From Chelonoidis abingdonii (taxonomy: Eukaryota; Chordata; Testudines; Testudinidae): DNA of 64,000 nt. Every line of letters starts with the position of its first letter. Positions within the stretch are counted from its first letter, which is position 1. Both the position numbers and the translations under genes were made by a program. The notes below the pieces were generated by a model, which saw nothing but the letters and a program-made list of their open reading frames with translations, made no database searches and was not told the DNA's origin. Shown piece after piece: positions 1-12,675 of the stretch. The DNA lies in the NCBI RefSeq assembly GCF_003597395.2, contig NC_133774.1, positions 48,642,363-48,706,362 on the forward strand. The letters run 5' to 3'.

Positions 1-1084
1 GCTGTTGTAGGCATAGAAAGTGGTGTTGAAAGCTATTTTTAGCTAGCATCTCAATCAGCTTGTGTTACAAGTCTCAGAATGATGCTAAGTTTCTGTCACT
101 GTTATAAAACTGCAAGAGAGTGGAAAGGAGGCAATTGCGCACAACTGTCTGCAGAAGCCCTAGATATTGTCTAAGCACAAGGAACAGAGCTCCAGGTGGT
201 GGCCCTGATTGCTGTAATTGCTTCCATCACTACTTGTTGTGTGAATAGTCCAAATTTTGAGAATGAAGCACTGTATTTCCAACCTTGGGTCTGGCTTGTT
301 GTTTCTGGAAATTAGCAAGTTCACTTCAGATGCAGGTCTTCTTTTCTGACAAAAAAGGATGGTAATTCCCCCCCAGTGAGAGACATTCAGTTCTGGGTAC
401 GAGTGCAAAGAAGTCTGGATTTACAAAGTGAGTACCATCCACAAGACTTCTGAAAGGCAGGACTTTGCTGCCTCTGTGGGTGATCAGAATTAGGTTCTTT
501 CAGCCTCCATCACAGCAGTTGCATAAGTTCAAAGGAATTCTTAGTGTAGGAGTTTGTCTGAACAAGTCTGCATTTTTCTCCAGTTCTGATCAAGTTTTCT
601 TTCTTCCTGCTTCTTATGTTGCAGGTTATCTGAGAACCAAAGGAATATGGTGGATGGCAAGGTGAGAGGGGATGCTTTTGTACTACAGCACCTTTAGTGA
701 AAGTTAGGCAATGTTACAGAGTTTTACCAATACTTCTACTTCTCAGTCTCTTGGTTAAGTAGAATTTTCTATACATATTTTAGAATTTGGTAGAGTCTAG
801 GAATTTTCAGGGATGAAGCAAGGAGGAGGCTTCTTCTTGTCTTCTGATGGAGTGGGGAGTAGTGGAGAGTTCTTATCTACCCTGACAGAAGAAGGTGTTC
901 ATCCAAGATGGTAAGGAATTGCATTTTCAATATATTTATCCATCCTAGAGTGTATCCATCCTTATGAGCAGTTCTACAAGTGGGCAATGGATCGGCGTTC
1001 ACAACACATCCCCTGTAAGTATCCAGCTGCACCTTGTCTGCATTCTGGAAAAATGGATGATCCAACTAGCAGATCAAATTTGAG
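1..1084. other. Intronic sequence, nothing recognised
   Basis: This stretch is AT-rich and has only short, unconvincing open frames. By gene orientation it should lie inside the large SV2C intron. It may include the unrecognisable 5' part of the LINE that becomes readable from about 1150. Confidence 0.5.
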
Positions 1085-1157
1085 GATTACTACGAATCTC
1101 AACCAACCAACTGGTTCCAGATGATAGTTTTCTAGTAATACATTCTCTAGTTAAGGT

Positions 1158-1730
1158 CCTCCAGCTGAATGTTGAAGGGTTAACTGCTGCCAAGCTGGAA
1201 TTTATTGGTTTTCTGTCAAAGGAAGTTCTAGCAAATGTCATTTGTCTACAAGAAACTCACATCACTCTGAATGAACCATGTTGGTTTAAGATCATTGGTT
1301 TCGATCTGTTAAGTTACAATCTTTAAGTTAAACATGGATGAGCCACATATATCCACAGTGATATATCAGATGCTGTCCTTATTAAATTTTCACCCTTTTG
1401 TGACATGAAGTTGGTGGGTTTCAAATCACAAATGTATATAAGCCACCAAGTGAAACATGGGGTCCACAAGTCCCCCCAAGGCTTAGGCATCTGACAGCTT
1501 ACGTTGGTGACTTTAATAGTCATCATAGCGAGTGGGATCATGTGATTGCAGACCCAAACAGTGAACAACTGTTGGAGTGGGAACAAGTAATGATCTCACC
1601 CTGGTCCATGAGACTAAGCACCGTGGTACCTTCCATTCAGGATGTTGGACTAGGACTATTGCCCAAACCTGTGCTGGGTCACGTCATTTGCCAATCTCCC
1701 ACAGCCAGTGGCATGTACTGTACTTAATGA
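1158..1730 (+). pseudogene. Jockey-like LINE endonuclease domain remnant
   Basis: From 1158 the plus strand reads VLQLNVEGLTAAKLEF, then ANVICLQETHITLNE, which match the first blocks of apurinic-like endonucleases of non-LTR elements. In the codons at 1506-1535 it reads GDFNSHHSEW, the conserved GDFN(x)HH motif holding catalytic residues. The frame between these blocks is broken (stop codons near 1325). The domain is recognisable but cannot be translated as one protein. Confidence 0.78.
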
Positions 1731-2306
1731 TTTTCTACATAGCCAATATCATCCATCATTGATTCAGATGGGAATGCATCTTCTGATTATAAGGAGTGTA
1801 CTGAAGCTTAGACAGAACTTCTAGAAGGCAGATTGGGGATTCTTTACATAGTACTTACAACAGACATCGTAACAATCCAATTAAACAATATCTCCATGGA
1901 AGATGCAAATCATTATTTCTGTTGTGCCATTTCTAAAGCAATTCCATGCAGTTTTCTACCAGTGTACATTCCATATCTGAATGAGGATTGTGCAGACTTT
2001 CTGAGGCAGTATGAGCAGTCGTGTGATCTGGAGATTGTGGACCATCTTATAGAATCATTGGATGCCATTCGCTGGGCTCAATGGGAGGAAGCGACAGTGG
2101 TGCTTGCTCTACCTCATCAAGCAGGAAAAGCTGGAGCTTAATTCCTCGACTAGGTGTGGCTCAATGTCTCTGTGGACAAAGCAGGCTGGCAGTTACTCCA
2201 AATCAGATAGCCAGTCATCTGTTGAAGGTCACTAAAGCTCCAGTTAACAGGACAGGTACATGATGAGCGGTGATGTTTCCTAAGGAGCAATTCAGCCAAT
2301 AGTAAG

Positions 2307-3471
2307 ATGGAGCCATTCACTAGTCTGGAACTGAATAAAGTGCTGAATGATTTAAAAACATCTACAGTTCCTGGATATGATCAGATTACACCTGAATTCA
2401 TGAAACATCTGAGCCCTCATGCTCGGGAATGGCTCATTTGGTTTTTCAACAGAACTCTGTGGGAATCCAGACTCTCTAGAATCTGGTATCAAGCAAAGGT
2501 CATTGCCTTGCTGAAACACACGAAAGATTTACACTTGCCTTTGAGCTACAAATTTCACTTCTAAATGTCTGCTTTAATGTGCTTGAGTGTCTGATTTCAC
2601 AAAGAATTTCACCACCTATGGAAGGCATGCTGTCATCAGAGCAATCTCGTTTTCTCCGTGGTCATAGTACATATGATCAAGTGCTGGCACTTACAACTTT
2701 CATCGAAATTGGATTCCAACATAAGCTGAAGACTGGTTCAGTTTTCCTTGGTCTGACTGCAGCATACAATACAGTTTGGCACATCGGCCTCTTGGTGAAA
2801 TTGTCTAGAACTATGCCAAGTTGGTTAATATGTGCAATGGCTCCGTTTCTGAGAAACCGCCATTTCCACGTGCATATTGGTGATATAACAAATACATGGA
2901 GGCACCAGAAGAACGGCCTCCCACAAGGATCAGTATTATCTCCAACATTATTCAATTTACATTCAAATGACCTACCATATACTGGGTCTCACAAGTTTGT
3001 TTATGCAGATGACATATGCCTCAGCACTGTTCTGAATGCAGATATGACTGATTATTGTTGCGGTGTATGTGATACCAAGTGGAGGTAAGACGGAGTCAAG
3101 TGTCTTCTGCTTACATTATGCACAAGTGGGTAGAGAGCTGAATATAGTTCTCAATGGTCAGCAAATAAAGTATGATTCATTCCTGGTCTATCTAGGCATC
3201 ACGTTAGACAGAACTCTCAAATATTGTGACCATCTTACAAAGACAGTGACTAAGGTCAAAACGCGCAGCAATCTGCTCAGAAAACTGGCTGGAACAACAT
3301 GGGCCGCCAATGCCCAAATTTTATGCACTTCAGCCTTGACACTCTGTTATTCAGCATTGGAGTACTGCTCTCCAAAATGGGCTTGCTCATCTCACACAAA
3401 GATGATCGACATACAACTTAATTGCACCACGCATATTATTTCCTGTACACTTACATCTATTTCTGTACCCT
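2307..3471 (+). pseudogene. Jockey-like LINE reverse transcriptase remnant
   Basis: Three overlapping plus-strand frames (2307-2564, 2579-3088, 3063-3471) give successive RT blocks: TVPGYDQITPEFMKHL, then SEQSRFLRGHSTYDQVLAL, then GLPQGSVLSPTLFNLHS, then YADD at 3002-3013, then YLGITLDRTLKYCDHL and LRKLAGTTWAANAQ. The order and spacing are as in an intact RT palm plus thumb. At least two frameshifts separate the pieces. The last frame runs straight into the LTR-like insert. Confidence 0.85.
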
Positions 3472-3950
3472 GGTGTGGCAAAGTACCTGCTTTTCCTCAG
3501 CTGGCTCAGTCCCTTTTTGCCTCGGATACACAGGCTTGGGCAAAGCAAAGTCCTTCCCGGTCGCGCAGGGTCTGGCTGCTCCTTTTCTCAGTCAGTCCTT
3601 TGCTCTGTTTTTCTCCCCTTCTGGGGAGAGTGCAATCTTCCTTGCTGGAAGAGTTCAGAGTTTTGCTGCACCTACTCGCTCGCAGCTTCTCTCACTCCCC
3701 CGCTGCTTCCCTGCCAGAGAGGGTTTAAAAAGGTCTCCAGCAATTGGGGCCAGCTGAACCTAATTAGTTCCCTGGTAACCCCTGTTCCAGCTGAACCTTA
3801 TTTCTCCATGGCTATAACCCCTCAATGGATAGGGAGAGGCCTTTTAACCCTTCTGGGACTAATTACTACCCCTCCCTTGGTAGCTAATTGTCCTGAGTTT
3901 GCCACACTGGTTACTGGTTTTCTGCAGTATTCCCCCCTGCCATGTTTCCA
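3471..3950 (+). repeat. LTR-like insertion inside the jockey-like LINE
   Basis: LINE coding sequence stops after SVPW at about 3471 and resumes at about 3951, so roughly 480 bp was inserted. The insert begins near a TG and ends near CA, and carries a TATA-like box in the plus orientation (gggtttaaaaagg, about 3723). This suggests a solo LTR of an endogenous retrovirus or related element. I could not find a clean target duplication, so boundaries and class are uncertain. Open frames over it are chance frames. Confidence 0.5.
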
Positions 3951-4418
3951 GAGAGAAACGCGTAGTAAAGCTTGTGACAAAATTGTGTGACATGCCACAT
4001 CTACCATTAATTAAAGACTCATTTAATCCACCATATATGACAGTCTGCCCTCACCGTGCCAGTTATGGATAAGTTTACCAGGTGAGGGATTTCTGGTAGA
4101 GGACATGTGGCAAGCTCTGTGGTCCACAGAGAAAGTGACAAATAATTATTTTGTCTCGGACCCCACTCAGTGTCAACCCGGTATGATTTACCGCGAAAGC
4201 AATGGAGCTGGTTTTGTACTGGACATGGAATTTGTGCTCCAGTGGAATTTTGGTGGTGTTTCAGAGACAGTCCACTATGTCAACGCGGGCAGCCACAAAC
4301 CATGACACACACTGTTGAGGACTCCAAAATGACTCAACTTCCCGGAAGTCTTTGTTCCTTGAACATCATGGATAAGAATGCTGTGACTTGGCTTGACCAG
4401 ATTGCATACACCAAATAA
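3951..4418 (+). pseudogene. Jockey-like LINE C-terminal region
   Basis: After the insert the LINE resumes with REKRVVKLV-like residues, then SFNPPYMTV, LWSTEKVTNNYFVSDPTQ, LPRKQWSWFCTGHG, GQPQTMTHTVED and NAVTWLDQIAYTK followed by a stop at about 4418. The cysteine/histidine pattern near QTMTHTVED corresponds to the C-terminal zinc-knuckle-like motif of this LINE group. Two or three frames are needed, so frameshifts are present. Confidence 0.75.
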
Positions 4419-4433
4419 TAATAAATAATAAAA
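4408..4433 (+). repeat. AATAA-rich 3' tail of the jockey-like LINE
   Basis: Immediately after the last LINE codon the sequence becomes a short AAT/AATAA simple repeat. This is the expected position and composition of a non-LTR retrotransposon 3' tail. Confidence 0.65.
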
Positions 4434-7400
4434 GTGGTTCTAGAGATTACTTCTGAGAAACCAAATATGGAAAGGTTGGTATGATGCCATATCAGAGGAG
4501 TCATCAAATGTTGCAGACCCCCAAGGCAATCAATTCTGTAAACTTCATTATTGTGTCAGACAGCATCTTGATCAGATCTTCTGGGAAGCCTTTAATGTCC
4601 AGAAGTATACAGATTAGCAGAATGCTTGTATTTGATTTGTTTCTGGTCTCACAGATTAAGTGGTACACTCTGAGTTTTGTGGCGAGTGAGCCTTTCCTGG
4701 ATTTGAACTCTGAAGTGAAAAGAATGGCTACACCACCTCCACGTTTGTCCTGATTGGATGTGGATCTGCATCGGCAGTGTATAGAATAGTCTTATTAAAC
4801 CAGGTGATCTAGCACTGGGTCTGTGGATATGTAGAAGCTATCTTTATATTACTTGTTGATTATGAAAACAAAATATTTTTCAATGCCTTCAAATTCTACA
4901 TGCAGTTAGCTCTTCCCCACACCAGAAAATATCTACATTATAATACATGCAAACAACAGGTGTGCTGATCTTATATGCCTTTCTTTTAATTAATTAATGA
5001 GGGTTTATATGTTTACAGAATGTGATTTATGGATACTCTGAACCTAGGATTATTTAAAGTAAAAGACATTTTAATAACAAAAGAATAACCGATTTAGTCC
5101 TTCTTCCAGTCAGATAAAAAACAGATAAACTCTTAACTGCACAGTGGGAAGCAAGGTAACTGCAGAAGGATGTCACACGTAATAGATTGCTCACTAGAAA
5201 GGAGACTTGCCTCCTCACAGCTGTATTCTCTGATAAGACAGCAAAATAAGGAATACAATAAACCAATGACTTTGCAGTATATGAGGTCATCATTTGTGCT
5301 TTAAGAATGTTATCTTTTTAATAAGTACATCTGAGATCAGAGAAGCCTTACAGAAAACCCATGCCACAGCCAGATGTTTAGCACCCTTAATTATTCATTT
5401 GGTTTATCCTTATTGGGTAGCTGCAATCATGCTACACGCATGCACAAACTGGACACTGCTTGTGATTATTGCAACAAATGGTACCACACAGCACTATTAT
5501 ACCACTATTGCTTGACTAAGCCATATAAACAACATCTCACAGGCTGTCGGAGACCAGTGCAACAGTTCTTTCATACCTACAAATAATCCCTGCTATCATT
5601 ATTCAAAGTAGCATAAATACAGTGCTGTAAGAATCAGTTATATCCAGCTATCTTGCCTCCCAGGTAAACAACATTTTTTAAAAGATACTGTTACCAATAT
5701 GTAGCATATACGGCACAAGATTTATCAAAACCCTAGTTAATCCCAGATAATGATATGAAGCCATTGATGGATTCCCTAGTTACTATGACTGAACATATAA
5801 TTTTTATGCTATCTTCTCCTTTGATCCAACAGTTCTTTCTGGCATTAGAGAAAATCCTAACTGACAAACCTGAGATAAAACACACCTAGTTAAGCCTTCC
5901 TAATACCCCTAATTCCTGGTTTCTCTTCCCTTTGCTACTGAGGAAAGTCCTCAGAATTTTTTTACTCTGAGATTTTAATGCTACTTACAGTACACTAGTC
6001 ATCTGGCTCTGAACTGACCCTGTCATGCTAGCAAATTAGTGTGACTTTGCAATTTGAGATGCACTTCTCCGACCGTACTCAGAATCAAAATGATTATGAA
6101 CGGTGTATTTGATTGACCAGCACAAAGCACTTCCTATGCAATGTTCCAAGATTAATTCAATCTCACAGCAGAAAAAAAATCCCCCAAAGCTTTTAATTGA
6201 CCACACAATCATTTATATGCCTAGTCTCGTTCCATATCAAAACTCATCCTTTTGGTCACTTGTTTATTTTCTGAACATTAAATCATTTTTTCCTTGCTTG
6301 TTGCTATTTCTGAATTCAGGCACAGCTGAGTAATACTGTAAAATATGGTCCTGTTAAATTAATGCTGCATTACACATGAAAATCCTATCGAAGTACATAC
6401 ATCTACATCAATACCAAACGAACCCAACACAATTAGTGACATTAAGGAAATTAAGTTAATACATTATATCTCCGGTGCTGGTGTTTGCACACAAATAAAC
6501 AGCTAACAGCTAATTTTTACTTCATCATTTAATTGGCTCCAAAAGCTGCTTATTGCAATTATGCCCCAGTGGCGTACGCACTGCTTTCTTGGTATACGAG
6601 GAAATAGCATTTTCAGTCATTATCTCTTTACACAAAGATTTTTTGCTTCCTTTGTGTAATGGTTTGGAACCAGATTGTGGTTGCTGCCACCTTTGCAGCT
6701 CTTTTCAGTAAGAGACAATAGGCCCCTAACTTAATAACTGAATTGGTGGAAAAGGGAGAGAAACCAGTGAGAGAAAAAACCGACCTGAATTTAAGCCTTT
6801 GACTCTCACTGATTTTTCAATATAGCTTTGGATCAGGACCCTAACTGATCTAGAGTGTGTCTCTAAAGTGAATAAATGTTCAGATGTATGGATGTGTGTG
6901 AAACAGAGGAACAGACTCAAAAAATATCAGTATTAGTGTGATTGGATTGACTGAAAATGCTCTCAGTTGCAGAACAATGATTAGCCTTTTTTTAGTCTTT
7001 TCACATTTTATTGTTTAATTCTGTAAATTCTCTTTCCTTGTTATTTTTGTTCCTAAAGTTCCCACACCTGGAATATTTTATTCCTTTATCAAATACTCAT
7101 ACATTAACATCTCTGAATTATACTATATATTTGATTCACGGTTACAGCAACTAACTGCTTAACATTAAGAGAAGATATGTATTGAATATGTCAATAGTAT
7201 TTAGGTCAAATCTGATTGACTTTTATGGATTCTTTCATGCTCTTTATTAAATAGGGGCCAGAGTGGAATTCCAGTTTGTGATTCAAGGACCCCTTGGTGC
7301 CAACTAGCAGAGGGTACATGGGCTGCATAGAGTTTTACAGGGATCCCTGAGGTTAGATATCTGCGTAAGAGTTCACGGAAGGGTGGCATGTAAGGTCTCT

Positions 7401-7689
7401 GCTTAGAGCCAGAAGCCCACTGATGATGATAATTGTGAAATATATGGATGGATAATATTCAAAGAGTTATGTAACTATACTGAAAATGATGCTCTCAAGG
7501 TCTTGGAGTTAAGGCAGGTTACCAGGAGGTGACTTGGAAACCCTATTTTGAATATCTTTACATAGTTGGTATTTCCCCCAAATTGTACTTTGTTGTACCA
7601 AGATATTACATTTCCATTTTTGATGAGTTAAGTTTGCGATGCTTCCAGGGGCTGCGCAATGTGGGAGGAACCTTGCTACCACCTGCTCT
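4434..7689. other. Intronic sequence, no gene recognised
   Basis: AT-rich sequence without convincing coding content. The part at about 7200-7690 looks more GC-balanced and could be an unclassified old repeat, but I cannot assign it. Short open frames here have no recognisable motifs. Confidence 0.5.
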
Positions 7690-8840
7690 GTAGCTGGTGT
7701 TGCAAGATATTTACATGCCAGATGTATTAAAGATTCATATGTCCCTTCATGCTTCAACCACCATTCCAGAGGACGTGTCCACGCTGATGACAGTTCTCAT
7801 CAATAACAATCCAAAGCAGTGCAGACTGACACATGTTTATTTTCATCATTTGAGTCAGACGCCACCAGCAGAAGGTTGCTTTTATTTTTTTGGTGGTTCA
7901 GATTTTGTAGTTTCTGCATTGCAGTGTTGTTCTTTTAAGACTTCTGAAAGCATGCTCCCTTCATCCGCCTCTCAGATTCTGGAATGCATTTCAGATTCAT
8001 AAACCTTGGGTCGAGCGCCGTAGCTCTTTAAAAATCTCACGCTGGTTGGTACCTTCTTTGCGTTTTGTCAAATCTGCAGTGAAAATTGTTCTTAAAATGA
8101 ACATGTGCTAGGTCATCATCCGAGACTACTATAACATGAAATACATGATAGATTGCAGGTAAAACAGAGCAGGAGACAATTCTCCCCACAAGGAGTTCAG
8201 TCACAAAATAATTCTCACATTTTTTTAACAAGTGCCATCAGCATGGAAGCATGTCCTCTGGAATGGTTGCCAAAGCATGAAGGGGCATATGAATGCTTAG
8301 CATATGGCAAATAAATACCTAGCAATGCTGGCTACAAAAGTGCCATGAAAATGCCTGTTTTCACTTTCAGATGACATTGTAAATAAGAAGCTGGTAGCAC
8401 TATCTTCCGTAAATGTAAACAAACTTGTTTATCTTAGTGATTGGCTGAACAAGAAGTAGGACTGAGTGGACTTGTAGGCTCTAAAGTTTAACAGTGTTTT
8501 CTTTTTGAGTGCAGTTACGTAACAAAAAAAAATCTAAATTTGTAAGTTCACTTTCAAGTGCATTGAAAAATACTGTTTCTTTTATCATTTTTACAGTGCA
8601 AATATTTATAATAAAAATAGTAATATAAAATAAGGAATGTACACTTTGTATTCTGTGTTGTAATTGAAATCAATATATTTGAAAATGTAGGAAAACATCA
8701 AAAGTATTTAATAAATTTTAGTTGGTATTCTATTGATTAACAGTGTGATTAGAACTGCAATTAATCGTGATTAATTTTTTAATTGCAATTATTTTTTTGA
8801 ATTAATCATGTGAGTTCACTGCAATTAATTGACAGCCCTA
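7690..8840 (-). mobile_element. Truncated hAT transposon (ZBED-like) with long inverted repeat
   Basis: Read on the minus strand the element starts at 8840 with TAGGGCTGTCAATTAAT, an end seen again at 21267. It runs through a non-coding arm to a transposase fragment (8231-8037, ENYFVTELLVG, then SDDDLAHVHFKNNF) and to the dimerisation region (KHEGTYESLIHLACKYLATP, about 7757-7690). The plus strand at 8229-8460 carries a second copy of the C-terminal coding region (KHEGAYECL; VNKLVYLSDWLNKK then stop at about 8455), inverted relative to the first. The element therefore has long inverted arms that include coding sequence. The 7690 side is cut off before the second terminus. Confidence 0.75.
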
Positions 8841-10849
8841 ATTAGAACTATGGTCTTTCATCTCCAAAAACACAGGACTCTACCACTTGAACTGAAAGGA
8901 GAATTCCCTTTGTTAAGAGTAGTAGCAAGTACCTTGTCCTTTCTATGGTCCCTACCCCACTCCTACACACACAGAGCCAATGGAATACATTGGCCCAATA
9001 TCAGTCTCAAGAAAGATGTACCAAAAATGATAATTACTCTTTAACAGTGCCAGTATACCTATAGCTGCTGGCAAAGCCAAATTACAAAACTCCTGGCTAA
9101 ATAAGCTTTTTAATTATTTATTCACAATGGTGCCAACAGGCAGTGTTTTAATTTCTAAAGGAAAGATTATTCAGATGACTGTATCTACTAGTTCCTGATC
9201 TCAATTTAAGAGCCTGGCCTGTGGCAACTTCAGAATTGACCTGGAAAATTGCTATGGATTCTAGCAGACTGCAAAAATCCTTCTGCTTTTTAAAAAATGA
9301 GAAACTCTGGCAAGCTCCATACAAGATCAATACACAGCACAGCAGAATGTGGCAAGTCATCACACAGGCTATGTTCATCCATACTCCTGCAAGTTCAGAA
9401 GAGGTCATCAGCTCGTCTATTTACCATTATGTCACACATCACTGCTGGCGAGCTTCAAAAGCAGCAAAAAAGTCGCTAACTGGGCCACAGTTCTGTGCAT
9501 CTGAATGCTGCTTTCAGTGTGAATGCAGACCCAATCAGAGACGAAAGGAAGAGTACAATGGTGAAGAAAGAGTGCATTTAAAAACATAACACGTTACACA
9601 TTCATAGGTTTCCTACAATGTTGTTCACTACTTTTATTAGCACCATACTTGCTATATGTTCCCTTCCACACACACACACGCACACACCTCCTGCCCCAAA
9701 GTGAGGAAACAGAACGCCCACCCCCTGCATAGGTTTCCTCTTCATTTCCCAGGAAAGCCTCCAGATAGGGCCAATTAAGGTATAGTAATATAAACCCCCT
9801 TTTCTTTTTTTCTGGCGTTCAGTCAAAAATCTTATTGCTGTAATTACAGCTGCTGTTTCTACTTGCTCTGAGCTGATATGGAAACATTCCCAGGCAAGGT
9901 GGCAGGATAGAGGCTGGAGGGACTTCAGTCAAGTATTTGCTATTTCAGCACACTAGATTAGAGGGAGAGCAGGAAGTTGTTAACCACGATCAGTAGCTGT
10001 TTTGAAGCTGGTGTGGAAGGCTTCATTAGGGGCAGACATTCTTCCATGTACATACATACCACTTTCATCAGGAGCTTCCAGCTTCTAACCTATCAGTAGA
10101 GAGTTCTATCAGGGGTACAAAGTCAGCAGCCATTCTGAGCACTAGTCAGATCTAGCTCAGTCATGTAGGGAGAAGACAGAGCTGCCAAGAATAACCCAAA
10201 CTGAATCTGTGGGTTGGATCTCAATACAGTTTCCTGTAGTTTTATAGAAGTCAGTGCGACTGAGACTGGGAAAACACCATAAAGAAGGAATTGCAGACTG
10301 GAGGCCAAATGTCTTTGAGAGTTGTATCATATCATTGAACCAAAGACATTGTGTGAACCTACAGCTACAGTAATTATCAGTTTTTCTTACTGGCTCCACA
10401 TTGTGAATGCTGAAACAATTGGTTATGTAGTACAACTAAAAGTTTAATCTAGTTGTCAATATAATACCCAGTATGAGACTACGTGAAAGTAGATCTCTGA
10501 TTATCACAAGTTCAAATCCCTGTACTAATTTAAAAAGAAAACCTTTATTTTATTTATATCAAATATAAACACATAACAAAACAAAAAATGCATGCACAAG
10601 ATGGAAATACCATATAAACAACAAAATTCAGTGTTCATTATTTGTAAAAAAAACCATGAACCCATACAGGTCATGTAGGACATCAATTTTTATAGTGACT
10701 AAATAGATAAATAAGTGAGAACATAACCTATGAGTATCAGGGACTAATATATGCTAAACTGCAAAGTATGCAGTAGTTTAATGTGTGACCAAACATTCTC
10801 ATTTTTTCCAAGTGTTTCTATTAGACAGACATTTTTCCCATGGTTACTG
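8841..10849. other. Intronic sequence, no gene recognised
   Basis: Apart from a short CA repeat nothing is recognisable. The longest open frame (9221-9589, plus) shows no domain and no splice context, and is treated as chance. Confidence 0.5.
9667..9687. repeat. Short (CA)n microsatellite
   Basis: About 21 bp of CA dinucleotides with one CG interruption, directly visible. Confidence 0.9.
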
Positions 10850-10861
10850 TAATCCATTTCT

Positions 10862-11380
10862 TTGGTGGCCTCAAGCAGGGTGTCATATTGCAGCCAGGCA
10901 GATGGAAAGGGCAACGGATGCCCCAGAAGCAAGAACAGGCGCTGCATCCCAGGCAGTAGATTGGGGAATGGGAGAAGGAGAGGGAGTGCCATGGATGTCC
11001 TCAGGGAAATTGTCAACCATCATTCCCCAACGGACATAGAGCTTGATCACCACCCAGACAACTCTATCACCTTCACTTTGCTCCAGGTGGAGGGCACTTG
11101 GTTTTAGCACTCCTGGTTAGACCACATTTATGTTTTGATTTCACATCTTGGTGGCTCACTGCTCCAGTATCAGGCTGGCCGCATTCTTGGACCACCTCCT
11201 GGTGGTTGTGATGGCCTCACTGACACTCGAGAGGCCAGGGCCAGCCTACTAGCTTTTCAGTAACAGCTTGTTGGAGGATGTGGGTTTTGAAGTATCCTTC
11301 CGGGAGTTCTGGCTGGCCTGGTAAAGGCAGAGGCATGTCTTTCACTTAGCACAGAAGTAGAGTGGGATGTGAGGAAGGTA
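10862..11380 (+). pseudogene. Tx1-like LINE endonuclease C-terminal part
   Basis: The plus strand reads MDVLREIVNHHSPTDIEL, then DHHPDNSITFT, then WLDHIYV, then REARASLLAFQ, then a WDV-like block ending at 11380. This is the usual order in the second half of the Tx1 endonuclease and the following linker. Stop codons and frame shifts are present. The block ends exactly where the LTR begins. Confidence 0.72.
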
Positions 11381-12675
11381 TGTTACCCCAAAATTCAAAC
11401 TTAAGGCACCCCACAATGACCTTTATACCCTAACAACTCAATTGTCCATTTGGTCTGTTTGGGTAAGTAACAAGAGGCGGTCCACCCTAAAGGAATTACC
11501 TGGGTTTTACCAGGGAGTTTGTCTCTGACTTATGGAGGACTCCGCAGAACAGATTAGCTCTATTAACCCTTGGGAGGATACAGCCTTCCACTCAAAGGAT
11601 TAACAGTGAGGCAGTAGTTTCTTCTAAAACAAAATAACCTTTATTTAACACATAATATTCTCTAATACAATACATCTAATACATATACCAAAAGAATAAG
11701 CCATAAACCTTCTTAATATAACAGTCATATATTCGAATACAAACTCTATCAGCACATATTCATATTCAAATACCCAATACTTCTGCTATTACATGACTAA
11801 ACACACTTTTAAGTGGTTACAATCTGCATGCAATGGCCAGTTACATGCAGAATGCTGACAGCAAAACATTAAAACATAATAAACAACAAACACACACATA
11901 CACAGACATCCAGACTTATTAACTCAGGCATACACACAACATGCTTCAATTGGAGTCCTTTACTAAAAATCACAATGCTTGCTTTCTCTGATGTCTTCTT
12001 TCCCTCTGCTCTGTCTGGGTCCTTCTGTTCTATCTCCTGCAGTTGGTATCAGCTCCGTTTCTTCAAGTGTTTCAGCTCCTTTAGATGTTCTTCTTCTTAA
12101 TCTTCTCTTCCAGTGATGACTCTGCTGCTCTTCTCATACAGGTGCCTTCCACTCACATGAGACGGATTGACTATGGCCTGTCAGCTCTCCTCCTTATATA
12201 CAGTTGGCCCACCAATCAGCTTCAAACCCTTTAGAATCTGGACAAGATTGAAAATGTACACCTTTAGAACTGGACTTGTTTGAAGACCAGTGTTCTAGCT
12301 GACTGACCCCTTCCTTTAGGTGTTGGAGTGACCTTTATTTCACCCTAGTTTACCTACTTGCCATTAATCAGACCATTTTAAGACTGCCATTTTGATTTTC
12401 ACACCTCTGATTCCTTGTGGCCGGCATTTTGTTTTCCCTCACTGTGACTGCTTAAAACTATCTATCTTTAGAATTACCAAAAAATTACATATTTATATGC
12501 ACCTTATTATGTTTCACTGTTACTACTCCAGTTTCACTAATTTACATAAGCCCAAATCTTGATCTTTTCCCTACTTCAGCTAATGGTGACAATCAGCACC
12601 GTTAATGCTGGACAGCGCCTAGTGCTTGACAGTGTTTTCTTAGCACAAAGAACAGCTGAAAAATCCTCTGTATCA
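11381..12675 (-). mobile_element. Solo LTR of an endogenous retrovirus-like element
   Basis: The insert sits between two Tx1 coding blocks. Read on the minus strand it begins with TG (about 12675) and ends with CA (11381). It has a TATA-like box at 12191-12200 (TATATAAGGA on the minus strand) and an AATAAA at 11640-11645. This gives a U3-R-U5 order of plausible sizes (about 0.5, 0.5 and 0.25 kb). No internal genes and no second LTR are present, so it is solo. I could not find a clean target duplication, so the 12675 end is uncertain by tens of bases. Confidence 0.62.

Larger units (their letters stand above)
1085..4433 (+). mobile_element. Decayed jockey-like non-LTR retrotransposon (LINE)
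   Basis: A run of plus-strand fragments in three frames reads in order as an apurinic endonuclease (from about 1158), a reverse transcriptase (about 2300-3470) and a C-terminal region ending with a stop at about 4418, then an AATAA-rich tail. The RT has YADD and a GLPQGSVLSPTLFNL block. The residues differ clearly from the CR1 and Tx1-like elements in the same window and resemble the jockey group best known from arthropods. Stops and frameshifts break every domain, so it is dead. An unrelated LTR-like segment (about 3471-3950) interrupts the C-terminal part. The exact clade is not determined, and the 5' boundary is approximate. Confidence 0.8.

Noticed and set aside
3422..3990. Plus-strand frames of 111 and 171 codons
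   Set aside because: They span an LTR-like insertion in a LINE. Only the last few codons belong to the LINE, so they are not a gene.
9221..9589. 122-codon plus-strand frame
   Set aside because: No motif, no splice context, and composition like the surrounding intron.
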